Of a stretch of 64,000 nucleotides of DNA, positions 8,755 to 17,176 are shown in pieces. Source of the DNA: Fulvimarina uroteuthidis (lineage in GTDB: Bacteria; Pseudomonadota; Alphaproteobacteria; Rhizobiales; Rhizobiaceae); NCBI RefSeq assembly GCF_034321785.1, contig NZ_JAXLPB010000003.1, forward strand, positions 62,001 to 126,000, written 5' to 3'. The notes under the pieces were generated by a model, which was not told the origin of the DNA, made no database searches, and was given only the letters and a program-made list of their open reading frames with translations. How positions within the stretch are numbered: the stretch's first letter is position 1; every line of letters begins with the position of its first letter. Both the position numbers and the translations under genes were made by a program.

Positions 8755-10143
8755 TCAGGAATGGTAGGCGACCTCGCCGTGATAGCTGAGGTCGAGGCCC
8801 TGCCGCTCGTCTTCCTGGCTCGGGCGAAGGCCGATGGTGAGGTCGACGATCTTGTAGGCGACGACCGAGACGACGCCGCTCCAGACGATGGTGATGAGGA
8901 CGCCGACGATCTGCGCCCAGACCTGCGAGGCCATCGTCACGCCCTCGCCATAGCCGATTCCGCCGAGCGCATCGGAGGTGAAGACGCCGGTTCCGATCGC
9001 GCCGATGATGCCGCCGATGCCATGGATGCCGAAGACGTCGAGGCTGTCGTCATAGGCGAGCTTGTTCTTCACGACCGCGACGAAGAAATAGCAGACGCCG
9101 CTCGCCAGCGCGCCGAGCAGGATGGCGCCGACCGGGCCGATCGTGCCGCAGGCCGGGGTGACGGCCACGAGACCGGCGACGATGCCGGACGCGCCGCCCA
9201 GCATCGAGGCCTTGCCGCGGGTGAAGGTCTCGATCACGCACCAGGCCACCAGTGCGCCCGCGGTCGCCGTGAACGTGTTGATCATGGCGAGGACGGCCGC
9301 CGAGGTCGATTCGAGGTTGGAGCCCGCATTGAAGCCGAACCAGCCGACCCAGAGGAACGCCGCGCCGACCATCGTCAGCGTCATCGAATGCGGCGCCATG
9401 TTGTCGCGTCCGAGGCCGATGCGCTTGCCGACCATGAACGAGCCGACGAGGGCGGCGATGCCGGCATTGATGTGCACGACCGTGCCACCGGCGAAATCGA
9501 TCGCCGCGACGCCGCCCGACAGCGTGCCGTTGAAGATGAGGCCCGCACCGTCCCACACCATGTGGGCGACCGGATAGTAGGAGAAGGTCGTCCAGATCAG
9601 CACGAAGGCGATCACCGCCGAGAACTTGATCCGCTCGGCGAACGCGCCGACGATGAGGGCCGGCGTGATGATGGCGAACGTCATCTGGAAGGCGACGAAG
9701 AGATATTCCGGGATCACGACGCCGTCGGTGAAGGTGGCGGAGGTCGTGTCGACGGTGACGCCGGCGAGGAACAGCTTGCCGAGGCCGCCCCAATAGGGGC
9801 TGGTGCCGCCGCCGAACGCGAAGGAGTAGCCGTACAGCACCCAGGCGATGATCATGATGCCGCAGATCATCGTGCACTGCATCAGGACCGACAGCATGTT
9901 CTTGGCGCGCACCAGCCCGCCGTAGAACAGGGCGAGACCCGGCATGGTCATGAAGAGAACGAGGAGTGTCGCCGTCATCATCCAGGCGACGTCGCCCTTT
10001 TCGACGATGGGCGCTGCGGCTTCGGCCGCTGCGGCGCCGCCGGCGGCTGCCGCGTCCTGTGCGAACGAGGCCGATGCCTGGAACGTTGCGGCGAGCGCCG
10101 CGGATGCCGCCGCAAGGGGCTGCAGGAATGAGTGTCTGATCAC
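8755..10143 (-). CDS. amt: Ammonium transporter (second copy)
   Basis: The 462-aa Amt/MEP/Rh channel imports ammonium across the inner membrane. A signal-like N-terminus ending SASFAQ is followed by a short Ala-rich linker and eleven hydrophobic helices. The family signature DFAGGTVVHINAG and the pore histidines are present (HINAG, HGIGG). I favour the GTG at 10143 because AAAAGG lies eight bases upstream and the protein then starts with a typical signal peptide; an in-frame ATG at 10170 lacks a clear ribosome site but is possible. It follows the glnK-amt unit but has its own -24/-12 element at 10214-10230, so it is probably nitrogen-regulated on its own. Confidence 0.92.
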   Translation of the reverse strand: MIRHSFLQPLAAASAALAATFQASASFAQDAAAAGGAAAAEAAAPIVEKGDVAWMMTATLLVLFMTMPGLALFYGGLVRAKNMLSVLMQCTMICGIMIIAWVLYGYSFAFGGGTSPYWGGLGKLFLAGVTVDTTSATFTDGVVIPEYLFVAFQMTFAIITPALIVGAFAERIKFSAVIAFVLIWTTFSYYPVAHMVWDGAGLIFNGTLSGGVAAIDFAGGTVVHINAGIAALVGSFMVGKRIGLGRDNMAPHSMTLTMVGAAFLWVGWFGFNAGSNLESTSAAVLAMINTFTATAGALVAWCVIETFTRGKASMLGGASGIVAGLVAVTPACGTIGPVGAILLGALASGVCYFFVAVVKNKLAYDDSLDVFGIHGIGGIIGAIGTGVFTSDALGGIGYGEGVTMASQVWAQIVGVLITIVWSGVVSVVAYKIVDLTIGLRPSQEDERQGLDLSYHGEVAYHS

Positions 10144-10213
10144 GTTGGACGCCTTTTGACCCGTTGACATGCAGCCGTCCGCGAGGATCGACGGCGCATT
10201 CGAATTGGACGGC

Positions 10214-10230
10214 AGACAAGTTCCGTGCCA
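10214..10230 (-). promoter_or_regulatory. Candidate sigma-54 promoter of the second amt gene
   Basis: On the minus strand the sequence TGGCAC-GGAAC-TTGT matches the RpoN consensus TGGCAC-N5-TTGC with one change at the -12 element. It would start transcription about 35-60 bases before the candidate start codons. Nitrogen control by RpoN and NtrC of ammonium transporters is established in related bacteria; use of this site is inferred. Confidence 0.5.
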
Positions 10231-10369
10231 GATCGAAAACCCGTCGCACGACGACGATCGGCCGCGCGCCTCGGGCATCGCTGAGCAGGAATGAGGCGAT
10301 TGCCGCTATTTTGGGCGTCTTGCAGGAAAGACCGTGTGGGCCCACGGGAGGGGGTGCCGGGGGCGAACG

Positions 10370-10397
10370 AAAAGAGGCCCGCCTGACGGCGAGCCTC
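10370..10397 (-). terminator. Terminator of the glnK-amt unit
   Basis: On the minus strand GAGGCTCGC and GGCGGGCCTC pair around a GTCA loop, followed by TTTTCGTT. It lies about 45 bases past the first amt stop and separates it from the second amt gene. Confidence 0.7.
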
Positions 10398-10441
10398 CCC
10401 GAAGATCGAGCGATCGTTTCGTCGCTCCGGACGGCGTGCGG

Positions 10442-11836
10442 TCACCGCTGCCCGGTCGCAAATTCCGGATAGGCTTCGACGCCGACTTCCGTCCGGTCGA
10501 GGCCGAGCGATTCCTCTTCCGCGGACACCCGCATGCCCATGATCGCCTTGATAATGCCCCAGACGACGAGACTGACGACGAAGGTGAAGACGCCGTAGGC
10601 CGCGATGCCGATGAGCTGGGTGAGGTAGCTCGTTTCGCTGTTCGTGGCCGGAACGATGATCGTGCCCCAGATGCCGGCGAGAAGGTGGACCGGAATCGCA
10701 CCCACGACGTCGTCGATCTGGAGCTTGTCGAGCAGCGGAACCGCGACGACCACGATGACGCCGCCCACGCCGCCGATCAGGATGGCTTGCCATGCTTCCG
10801 GCTGGAGCGGCTCGGCCGTGATCGAGACGAGGCCGGCGAGGGCGCCGTTCAGCACCATCGTGACGTCGACGCGCTTGTAGATGACCTGAAGCAGGATCAT
10901 CGTCACGACCACGCCGCCGGCGGCCGCAAGGTTCGTGTTGGCGAAGATGCGCGAAACGTCGCTGGCATCGCTGATCGTGCCCATGGCGAGCTGCGAGGCA
11001 CCGTTGAAGCCGAACCAGCCGAGCCAGAGGATGAACGTGCCGAGGGTTGCGAGCGGGATCGACGAACCCGGCATCGGAACGCCGCGACCGTCCGCGGCGA
11101 AGCGGCCCGTGCGCGAGCCGAGGAGCAGGACGCCCGCGAGCGCCGCCCAGCCGCCGACCGAGTGGACGAGGGTGGAACCTGCGAAATCGGAGAAGCCCAT
11201 TTCCGACAACCAGCCGCCGCCCCACTGCCAGGAACCGGCGATGGGGTAGATGAAGCCGGTCAGGACGATGGTGAAGACCATGAAGGAGCCGAGCTTGATG
11301 CGCTCGGCGAGCGTGCCCGACACGATCGAGGCGGCCGTGGCCACGAACACCATCTGGAAGAACCAGTCGGAAGCCGTCGAATAGCCGGTGTCGAGCGCGT
11401 TGCCGCCGACCGGATCGAAGGCATAGGGCGCGATGGTGCCGAAATAGCCGCCATCGACGCCGCTATACATCAGGCTGTAGCCGCAGGCCCAGAACATGAT
11501 GCCGGCCGTCGAATAGAGCGCGATGTTCTTGAGGCACTGCATCGACACGTTCTTGGAGCGGACGAGGCCGGCCTCCAGCATGGCGAAGCCCGCCGCCATC
11601 CACATGACGAGGAACCCGCCGACGAGGAAGAGGAGCGTGTTGAAGATGTAGGCGACCTGATCGCTCGGGGCGCCGGCCGCCGCGGCATCTGCCGCCGGGG
11701 CAGCCGCATCGGCCGCCGGGCTCGCGGCCTGCGCCGCCGCATCGGCGGCTGGTGCCGCTGCGTCCTGCGCGAAGGCGGCGGTGGCCGTCAGGCCGACGCC
11801 GATCGCGGAGAGATAGATGAGTGTCCTGAAATTCAT
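10442..11836 (-). CDS. amtB: Ammonium transporter AmtB (glnK-linked copy)
   Basis: This 464-aa Amt-family channel starts with a signal peptide (about 23 residues, ending AAFAQ). An unusually long Ala/Pro/Asp linker of about 40 residues follows, with repeated AAPAADAA units, before the first membrane helix. The signature DFAGSTLVHSVGG and eleven hydrophobic segments are present. The ATG at 11836 is preceded by AGGGGGAC. It lies 20 bases behind glnK, the standard glnK-amtB pairing in which the PII protein plugs the channel when nitrogen is plentiful. Amt copies 1 and 2 are clearly paralogous but differ in their periplasmic N-termini. Confidence 0.94.
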   Translation of the reverse strand: MNFRTLIYLSAIGVGLTATAAFAQDAAAPAADAAAQAASPAADAAAPAADAAAAGAPSDQVAYIFNTLLFLVGGFLVMWMAAGFAMLEAGLVRSKNVSMQCLKNIALYSTAGIMFWACGYSLMYSGVDGGYFGTIAPYAFDPVGGNALDTGYSTASDWFFQMVFVATAASIVSGTLAERIKLGSFMVFTIVLTGFIYPIAGSWQWGGGWLSEMGFSDFAGSTLVHSVGGWAALAGVLLLGSRTGRFAADGRGVPMPGSSIPLATLGTFILWLGWFGFNGASQLAMGTISDASDVSRIFANTNLAAAGGVVVTMILLQVIYKRVDVTMVLNGALAGLVSITAEPLQPEAWQAILIGGVGGVIVVVAVPLLDKLQIDDVVGAIPVHLLAGIWGTIIVPATNSETSYLTQLIGIAAYGVFTFVVSLVVWGIIKAIMGMRVSAEEESLGLDRTEVGVEAYPEFATGQR

Positions 11837-11856
11837 TCGGTCGTCCCCCTTGGGCA

Positions 11857-12195
11857 TCAAAGCGCGTTCGAGTCGGTTTCGCCGGTGCGGATGCGGACCG
11901 CCTGATCGATGCCGTAGACAAAGATCTTGCCGTCTCCAATCTGTCCGGTCTTGGCCGCGACCTGGATCGCCTCGACCGTCTTGTCGACGGATTCGGACCC
12001 GACGACGACTTCGACCTTCAGCTTGGGAAGGAAGCTCACGGCATATTCGGTGCCGCGATAGATCTCGGTATGGCCCTTCTGCCGGCCATAGCCCTTGACC
12101 TCGGTTACGGTCAGCCCCTGAATCCCGATGCCGGTCAACGCTTCGCGGACCTCGTCGAGCTTAAATGGCTTGATGATCGCCATCACGATTTTCAT
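11857..12195 (-). CDS. glnK: Nitrogen regulatory protein PII, GlnK type
   Basis: The 112-aa protein has the standard PII length. Tyr51 in the T-loop (RGTEY) is the site uridylylated by GlnD. The T-loop region GYGRQKGHTEIY and the C-terminal signature GKIFVYGIDQAVRIRTGE are intact. A GAGGTG ribosome site precedes the ATG at 12195. It senses 2-oxoglutarate and ATP/ADP and controls AmtB, encoded next in the operon. The candidate sigma-54 promoter at 12284-12299 fits nitrogen-limited expression. Confidence 0.96.
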   Translation of the reverse strand: MKIVMAIIKPFKLDEVREALTGIGIQGLTVTEVKGYGRQKGHTEIYRGTEYAVSFLPKLKVEVVVGSESVDKTVEAIQVAAKTGQIGDGKIFVYGIDQAVRIRTGETDSNAL

Positions 12196-12531
12196 GTTCA
12201 CCTCGAACCTGGCGCAGCTGCTCAAGCCGCAGATTATGAGCCGTGTGTGCGCCGCGCTTATGACGGCGGCTGCCCTCAAGGGATTCAAGCTTTGTGCCAG
12301 ACTGCGAACGCACCGGATTTCAGTGCGAATTCGGGGGTGTTTCGCCGGAAGAGGTCGCAAGATCGGGCGTAGGAAACGGCTGCCTAGGAAATATGCAATT
12401 TTGGATCGCATCAGGTGATGAAAATAAAGGCAGAAGCGATCCGGCTGCCGGGCAGCCATTGGGCTGCGGGGACGCGCGGGCCCGAAGCGGGTTCCGGCCC
12501 GGCCCGCGGGGATCGATCGAAGCGGGCGGGA
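12196..12531. other. Intergenic region upstream of glnK
   Basis: This 336-bp stretch lies between the glnK start and the tesB stop, both genes being on the minus strand. It holds the sigma-54 element and NtrC-like dyad at its glnK end. The rest is GC-rich with several short hairpins (around 12467-12505) that may end tesB transcription, but no T tract is attached. No credible ORF was seen. Confidence 0.5.
12284..12299 (-). promoter_or_regulatory. Candidate sigma-54 promoter of glnK-amtB
   Basis: On the minus strand TGGCAC-AAAGC-TTGA matches TGGCAC-N5-TTGC except the last base. The start would lie near 12272, leaving a leader of about 75 bases. A GCAC-N9-GTGC dyad at 12310-12326 resembles an NtrC site but has two bases too many in the centre, so it is only suggestive. 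Confidence 0.55.
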
Positions 12532-13392
12532 TCAACGGCTGCGCGGCCGGATCAATCCTTCTTGGGCGACGGAGGCGACGAGGGCGCCCTCGCGTGTATG
12601 GAAGCTGCCGCGCGTCAGACCCCGTCCGCCGGACGATGACGGGCTGTCCTGGGCGTAGAGGAGCCAGTCAGAGACGCGCACGCGGCGATGAAACCACATC
12701 GAATGGTCGAGGCTCGCAGCCTGGACGCGGGCATCGAACACCGACAGGCCGTGCGCGAACAGCGAGGTGTCGAGGAGGGTCATGTCCGACAGGTAGGCGA
12801 GAACCGCCGCGTTGAGGTTGGGGTCGTCGCCGATCTCCCGGCCGCAGCGGACCCAGATCCGCTGGATGGGCTCGAGCCTGTCCTCGGTCAGGTAATGATC
12901 GAGCAGCACCGGGCGGAACTCGATCGGGCGCGGACGCTGCCAGTAGGCCTTCACCGCGGCCGGCGCATGCCGGAGAATCCGCTCGTTCAACGCCTCGCCG
13001 TGGGGGACGTCGTCGGGGCCGGGAACGTCCGGCATGTCGATCTGATGGTCGAAACCCTCTTCCACGATCTGAAACGAGGCCGACAGGAGAAAGATCGGCT
13101 GGCCATGCTGGATCGCCACCACGCGCCGGGTCGTGAACGATCCGCCGTCGCGGATGCGGTCGACATCGTAGATGATCGGGGCGGCCGGATCGCCGCCGCG
13201 CAGGAAATAGCTGTGAAGGGAATGGCAGAAACGATCGGCGGGCACGGTGCGCTGGGCCGCCACGAGCGCCTGCGCCACGACCTGGCCGCCGAAGACCCGC
13301 TGCCGGGCCTCGTGCGGGCTTGCCCCGCGAAACAGGTTGGTCTCCAGGGTTTCGAGATCGAGAATCTCGAGAAGTTTCGTGACGGCTTCCAT
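12532..13392 (-). CDS. tesB: Acyl-CoA thioesterase II
   Basis: The 286-aa double-hotdog enzyme hydrolyses fatty acyl-CoA to free acid and CoA. The TesB catalytic triad can be placed: Asp in LSDMTLLDTSL, the hydroxyl residue nearby (Thr/Ser of DTSL), and Gln in AQEGLIR near the C-terminus. The conserved VFGGQVVAQAL and HSLHSYFLRGG motifs of the first hotdog are intact. The ATG at 13392 begins the family N-terminus (MEAVTKLLEIL) and has AAAGG upstream; the longer in-frame extension overlaps the divergent hydroxylase gene and was rejected. Transcribed divergently from the ubiquinone hydroxylase. Confidence 0.93.
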   Translation of the reverse strand: MEAVTKLLEILDLETLETNLFRGASPHEARQRVFGGQVVAQALVAAQRTVPADRFCHSLHSYFLRGGDPAAPIIYDVDRIRDGGSFTTRRVVAIQHGQPIFLLSASFQIVEEGFDHQIDMPDVPGPDDVPHGEALNERILRHAPAAVKAYWQRPRPIEFRPVLLDHYLTEDRLEPIQRIWVRCGREIGDDPNLNAAVLAYLSDMTLLDTSLFAHGLSVFDARVQAASLDHSMWFHRRVRVSDWLLYAQDSPSSSGGRGLTRGSFHTREGALVASVAQEGLIRPRSR

Positions 13393-13538
13393 GAAAACGG
13401 GCGACCTTTCTGACGTCCTGCATCGACGCTGCAGAAGCTGCGGCGTCGGTGCTCTGGCGATGTGCGTCTGGCAAACCATATGGTCGGAGAGACGTTCGTC
13501 CATGACGAACCCAAGATCAGAAGGCAAGGAGAGCCGGC

Positions 13539-14801
13539 ATGGCCGCATCCACGGGAAGCGCCGAGACGTCCAGGGAAACCGCAGAGCGAGCGGATATCGT
13601 CATCGCCGGTGCGGGTTATGTCGGCTTGACGCTCGCCGTCGCCATCAAGACGTCCGCGCCGTCCCTCGACGTGCGCATCGTCGATATTGCGCCGGAGGGC
13701 GTGTGGAAGAAGGACGGGCGCGCCTCGGCGATCGCGGCCGCCGCCATCCGCATGCTCGAACAGCTCGATATCTGGGAGAAGGTGCGGGACGAGGCCCAGC
13801 CGATCACCGAGATGATCGTCACGGACTCCCGGACCAGCGACGTCGTGCGGCCGGTGTTCCTGACATTCGGCGGCGAGGCCGAGCCGGGCGAGCCTTTCGC
13901 CCACATGCTGAGCAACCAGGTGCTGAACGGTGCCCTGCGCGAGAAGGCTGCGGAACTCGGCGTCTCGATCGGGCAGGGCGTCGGCGTCACGGCGATTCGC
14001 CAGAAATCGGCGCGGATCGATGTCGAGCTGAGCGACGGGCGCGAGATCGCGGCCAGGCTGCTCGTCGCCTGCGACGGCGTCAACTCGAAGATCCGGACGA
14101 TGGCCGGCATTCAGACCATTCGGAAGGACTATGATCAGGCCGGAATCGTCGCGACGGTCAGCCACGAGCGCCCGCACGATGGCCGCGCCGAGGAACATTT
14201 CCTGCCCTCGGGCCCGTTCGCGATCCTGCCGCTGAAGGGCAATCGATCCTCCCTCGTCTGGACGGAGCGCGCGCGCGAGGCCAAGGCCCTCGTCGAAGGC
14301 GACGAGATGTTGTTCGAACTCGAACTCGAACAGCGATTCGGCCACAAGCTTGGCGCGCTGCGCCTCGAGGGCGGACGAAGGGCGTTCCCGCTCAGCCTTA
14401 CCCTGGCCCGCAGCTTCGTGAAGCCGCATCTGGCTCTGGCCGGGGATGCCGCCCACGGCATTCATCCGATCGCGGGGCAGGGGCTCAATCTCGGCTTCAA
14501 GGATGCGGCGGCGCTCGCGCAGACGATCGTCGAGGCGGAACGCAACGGTCTCGACATCGGATCGATCGACGTTCTGGAGGAATATCAGCGCTGGCGGCGC
14601 TTCGACACGGTCCAGATGGGCATCACCACCGATGTCTTGAACCGGCTGTTCTCGAACGACAACAACGTCCTGCGCGCGGTCCGGTCCTTCGGGCTCTCCC
14701 TGGTCGATCGCGCCCCGGCGATGAAGGCCTTCTTCATCTCGCAGGCAGCCGGCCTGACGAAGGGACCTTCGCCGCGGCTGCTGCAGGGCGAGCCGATCTG
14801 A
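13539..14801 (+). CDS. Ubiquinone biosynthesis FAD-dependent hydroxylase (UbiH/UbiL family)
   Basis: The 420-aa flavoprotein monooxygenase hydroxylates the aromatic ring of ubiquinone precursors. The FAD-binding motif GAGYVG lies at residues 24-29, the DG motif is ACDGVNSKIR near 190, and GDAAHGIHPIAGQGLNLG (Asp303) closes the flavin site. Length and motifs fit the UbiH/UbiF/UbiL group; which ring position it modifies cannot be decided by eye. AAGGAGAG precedes the ATG at 13539. Single gene, divergent from tesB. Confidence 0.9.
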   Translation: MAASTGSAETSRETAERADIVIAGAGYVGLTLAVAIKTSAPSLDVRIVDIAPEGVWKKDGRASAIAAAAIRMLEQLDIWEKVRDEAQPITEMIVTDSRTSDVVRPVFLTFGGEAEPGEPFAHMLSNQVLNGALREKAAELGVSIGQGVGVTAIRQKSARIDVELSDGREIAARLLVACDGVNSKIRTMAGIQTIRKDYDQAGIVATVSHERPHDGRAEEHFLPSGPFAILPLKGNRSSLVWTERAREAKALVEGDEMLFELELEQRFGHKLGALRLEGGRRAFPLSLTLARSFVKPHLALAGDAAHGIHPIAGQGLNLGFKDAAALAQTIVEAERNGLDIGSIDVLEEYQRWRRFDTVQMGITTDVLNRLFSNDNNVLRAVRSFGLSLVDRAPAMKAFFISQAAGLTKGPSPRLLQGEPI

Positions 14802-14979
14802 CGGCCGCTGGCGCACGAACGGTCGGACCGTGTCCGTTCCTGCCATGTTCGCGGCAAGGATCGATTGCGGTTCTTCGCCGGGGACGCTACGAAGCGTTCC
14901 GAAAGACGGCCTTATCGCTTCGCGCCACCTCGGATCGGTTGCGGGCAGGGCCCACGCAACAGTTCGGAGCCTTTGACGC

Positions 14980-15138
14980 ATGACGACCGGCGGAATTCTC
15001 TTTGTCCTTCTCCTGATTGCCCTGATCGCCGTATTGCCGATCTGGCCCTTCTCGAAACGCTTCACGATCGGACCGGCGATGATCGTTGGCGTGCTGCTCG
15101 TCGCGGTGATGGTGATCAGCCTGATCGGCCTGATCTGA
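14980..15138 (+). CDS. DUF3309-like small membrane peptide
   Basis: A 52-aa protein starts at an ATG with CGGAG about ten bases upstream. It has two hydrophobic helices (residues 5-21 and 31-51) joined by a short loop PIWPFSKRFTIGP. The LPxWPxS motif between two helices is characteristic of DUF3309, small inner-membrane peptides of unknown role common in proteobacteria. It is followed 32 bases later by a strong bidirectional terminator. Expression as a separate gene is inferred. Confidence 0.75.
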   Translation: MTTGGILFVLLLIALIAVLPIWPFSKRFTIGPAMIVGVLLVAVMVISLIGLI

Positions 15139-15170
15139 ACGCATCGCCGGAACATCCGGCTGCAGGACTG

Positions 15171-15213
15171 AAAAAGGCAGGCGTCCCGGTTTTGCGGAAC
15201 GCCTGCCTTTTTT
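15171..15213. terminator. Bidirectional terminator between DUF3309 gene and folD
   Basis: A 9-bp perfect stem GGCAGGCGT/ACGCCTGCC is flanked by AAAAA on the left and TTTTTT on the right, so it can terminate the plus-strand small gene and the minus-strand folD. Confidence 0.85.
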
Positions 15214-15256
15214 GCGTCGGCGACGACAGGAGAACGGCCGGGCGGCCCCTGCGCGA

Positions 15257-16177
15257 TCAGAACTTCGGCGCATCCCTTCCGGCGGCGCGATAGGCGGAGC
15301 GGAGCGTGTTCGCCATCAGCATGCCGATCGTCATCGGGCCGACACCACCGGGCACCGGCGTGATCGCCCTGGCCTTTTCGGCCGCGTCTTCGTAGGCGAC
15401 GTCGCCGACGAGACGGGATTTGACCGAACCGTCCGCATTCGTGCCCTTTTCCGGCGCGTCGATGCGGTTGATCCCGACATCGACGACGACGGCGCCGTCC
15501 TTGACATATTCGGCGGTGATCATCTCGGGCCTGCCGACGGCGGCGACGAGGATATCGGCATTGGCGCAGACCGCCGCGATGTTCTTCGTGCGCGAATGGG
15601 CGATGGTCACCGTCGCGTTCGCGGCGAGTAGAAGCTGCGCCATCGGCTTGCCGACAATGTTCGAGCGGCCGACGATCACGGCGTTGAGGCCGGACAGGTC
15701 GTCGCCCAGAACGTCGCGAATCATCACCATGCAACCGGCCGGCGTGCAGGGCACGAATGCGTCCTCGGATGCGCCTGTGGCAAGCCGTCCGACATTGATG
15801 AGATGAAAGCCGTCGACATCCTTGTCGGCATCGATCGCCTGGATGACTTTCCCTTCGTCGATCTGCTTGGGCAGGGGAAGCTGGACGAGGATGCCGTGGA
15901 TCGAATCGTCCCGGTTGAGATCGTCGACGATCTTCAGAAGGTCGGCCTCGCTCGTGTCTTCGGGCAGTTCGTGCTTCACCGACTTGAACCCGCACTCCTC
16001 GGCGCGCTTGGCCTTGGAGCCGACATAGACCTGGCTCGCCGGGTCGCTGCCGACGATGACCACCGCAAGGCCAGGCTGGATGCCGGTCTCGCTCTTCAAT
16101 GTCCTGGTCGCTTCGGTGACCTGATCGATGATGGATCTGGACCGCGCCTTGCCGTCCATGACCGTTGCGTCGCTCAT
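15257..16177 (-). CDS. folD: Bifunctional methylene-THF dehydrogenase / methenyl-THF cyclohydrolase
   Basis: The 306-aa FolD interconverts 5,10-methylene-, methenyl- and 10-formyl-tetrahydrofolate with NADP. The catalytic lysine region is YVGSKAKRAEECG, the second folate motif is QLPLPKQID, and the cofactor-binding signature is GRSNIVGKPMAQLLL. The C-terminal PVPGGVGPMTIGML motif is complete. The ATG at 16177 follows AGGAAG at normal spacing; an upstream in-frame ATG at 16219 would add residues unlike the family. Single-gene unit with a shared terminator. Confidence 0.96.
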   Translation of the reverse strand: MSDATVMDGKARSRSIIDQVTEATRTLKSETGIQPGLAVVIVGSDPASQVYVGSKAKRAEECGFKSVKHELPEDTSEADLLKIVDDLNRDDSIHGILVQLPLPKQIDEGKVIQAIDADKDVDGFHLINVGRLATGASEDAFVPCTPAGCMVMIRDVLGDDLSGLNAVIVGRSNIVGKPMAQLLLAANATVTIAHSRTKNIAAVCANADILVAAVGRPEMITAEYVKDGAVVVDVGINRIDAPEKGTNADGSVKSRLVGDVAYEDAAEKARAITPVPGGVGPMTIGMLMANTLRSAYRAAGRDAPKF

Positions 16178-16344
16178 GATGATACTTCCTCCCGAATTCA
16201 CTCGCGGTGACGTCCACACGCGCTGGAATGAGGGGAACTATAGAGCACGGTCGCGGAAAGCGCGCCGGTTTCGCGCGCTCTTTCGGGTAGAAAGGTTTCG
16301 ACGATCGGGCGTGTCCATGACAGGAACAGCCCGCGATCCGATCC

Positions 16345-17079
16345 TCAGTCGCCCTTGCCGAACAGGCGTCTCAGCATGTCGGCCATCGGACCTTTTTCGG
16401 GAATCTCGACGCTCGGGCCGCCGGTGCCGCCGCGGGCCTGGCGAATGTGGCTCCGGGGTTTGGCGGGCTTGTCCGGTCCGGCGGCCTGCGGCTTCTGCGG
16501 CTTCGCGCCGGCGCCCGCCGTTCCCGAAAGCCTGTTCATGAAGCCCGCATCGTCACCCTTGGCCAGAAGCGCGATATTTCCGGCGACCGCCTCGATCAGC
16601 GGGTCCAGCCATTCGCGATCGACCTTGGCGAAGTCGCCGAGAACGTGCGCCGTCACCGCCTCCTTGCGGCCGGGATGGCCGATCCCCAAGCGCATGCGCC
16701 TGTAGTCGCGCGTGCCGAGATGGGCATCGGTCGAACGAAGGCCGTTGTGTCCGCCATTGCCGCCGCCGGTCTTCACCTTCACGCGGCCGGGATCAAGGTC
16801 CAGCTCGTCGTGGATCACGACGACATCCTTCGGGTCGATCTTGAAGAAGCGGGCCGCTTCGCCGATCGAGCGTCCCGAATCGTTCATGAAGGTGAGGGGC
16901 TTCAGGAGCAAAACCTTCTCGCCCGCGATCGTGCCTTCGCAGACCTCGCCGGAAAACTTCTTCGACCAGGGGCCGAAGGCGGGATCGCGCGCGATCTCGT
17001 CCACCGCCATGAAACCGATATTGTGCCGGTTCCCCGCATATTTCTGACCGGGATTGCCGAGGCCTGCGATGAGGATCAT
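16345..17079 (-). CDS. pth: Peptidyl-tRNA hydrolase
   Basis: The 244-aa enzyme recycles tRNA from peptidyl-tRNA released by stalled ribosomes. Catalytic His19 lies in NRHNIGF, Asn9 in GLGNPG, and the Asp of VIHDELDL near residue 92 completes the site. The motif GGGNGGHNGLRS is intact. The protein is about 50 residues longer than E. coli Pth because of a basic, Pro/Lys-rich tail, which is common in alphaproteobacteria. It lies 97 bases downstream of rplY, the usual rplY-pth pairing, but a hairpin stands between them. Confidence 0.96.
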   Translation of the reverse strand: MILIAGLGNPGQKYAGNRHNIGFMAVDEIARDPAFGPWSKKFSGEVCEGTIAGEKVLLLKPLTFMNDSGRSIGEAARFFKIDPKDVVVIHDELDLDPGRVKVKTGGGNGGHNGLRSTDAHLGTRDYRRMRLGIGHPGRKEAVTAHVLGDFAKVDREWLDPLIEAVAGNIALLAKGDDAGFMNRLSGTAGAGAKPQKPQAAGPDKPAKPRSHIRQARGGTGGPSVEIPEKGPMADMLRRLFGKGD

Positions 17080-17110
17080 CGGACGGGTTCCTCTTTCAAC
17101 ACGTCGGATA

Positions 17111-17139
17111 CGAAAGCGGCCGGATCGAGACCCGGCCGC
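17111..17139 (-). terminator. Hairpin between rplY and pth
   Basis: On the minus strand an 8-bp perfect stem GCGGCCGG/CCGGCCGC with an 8-base loop is followed only by TTTCG. It may be a weak or partial terminator that lowers pth expression relative to rplY. Confidence 0.45.
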
Positions 17140-17176
17140 TGGAAGATCATGCGAATGTCATGCGAAGCAGGCTGGA

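Noticed and set aside
12310..12326. NtrC site GCAC-N9-GTGC upstream of glnK
   Set aside because: Known NtrC dyads have seven bases between the GCAC and GTGC arms; here there are nine. Kept only as a remark in the promoter entry.
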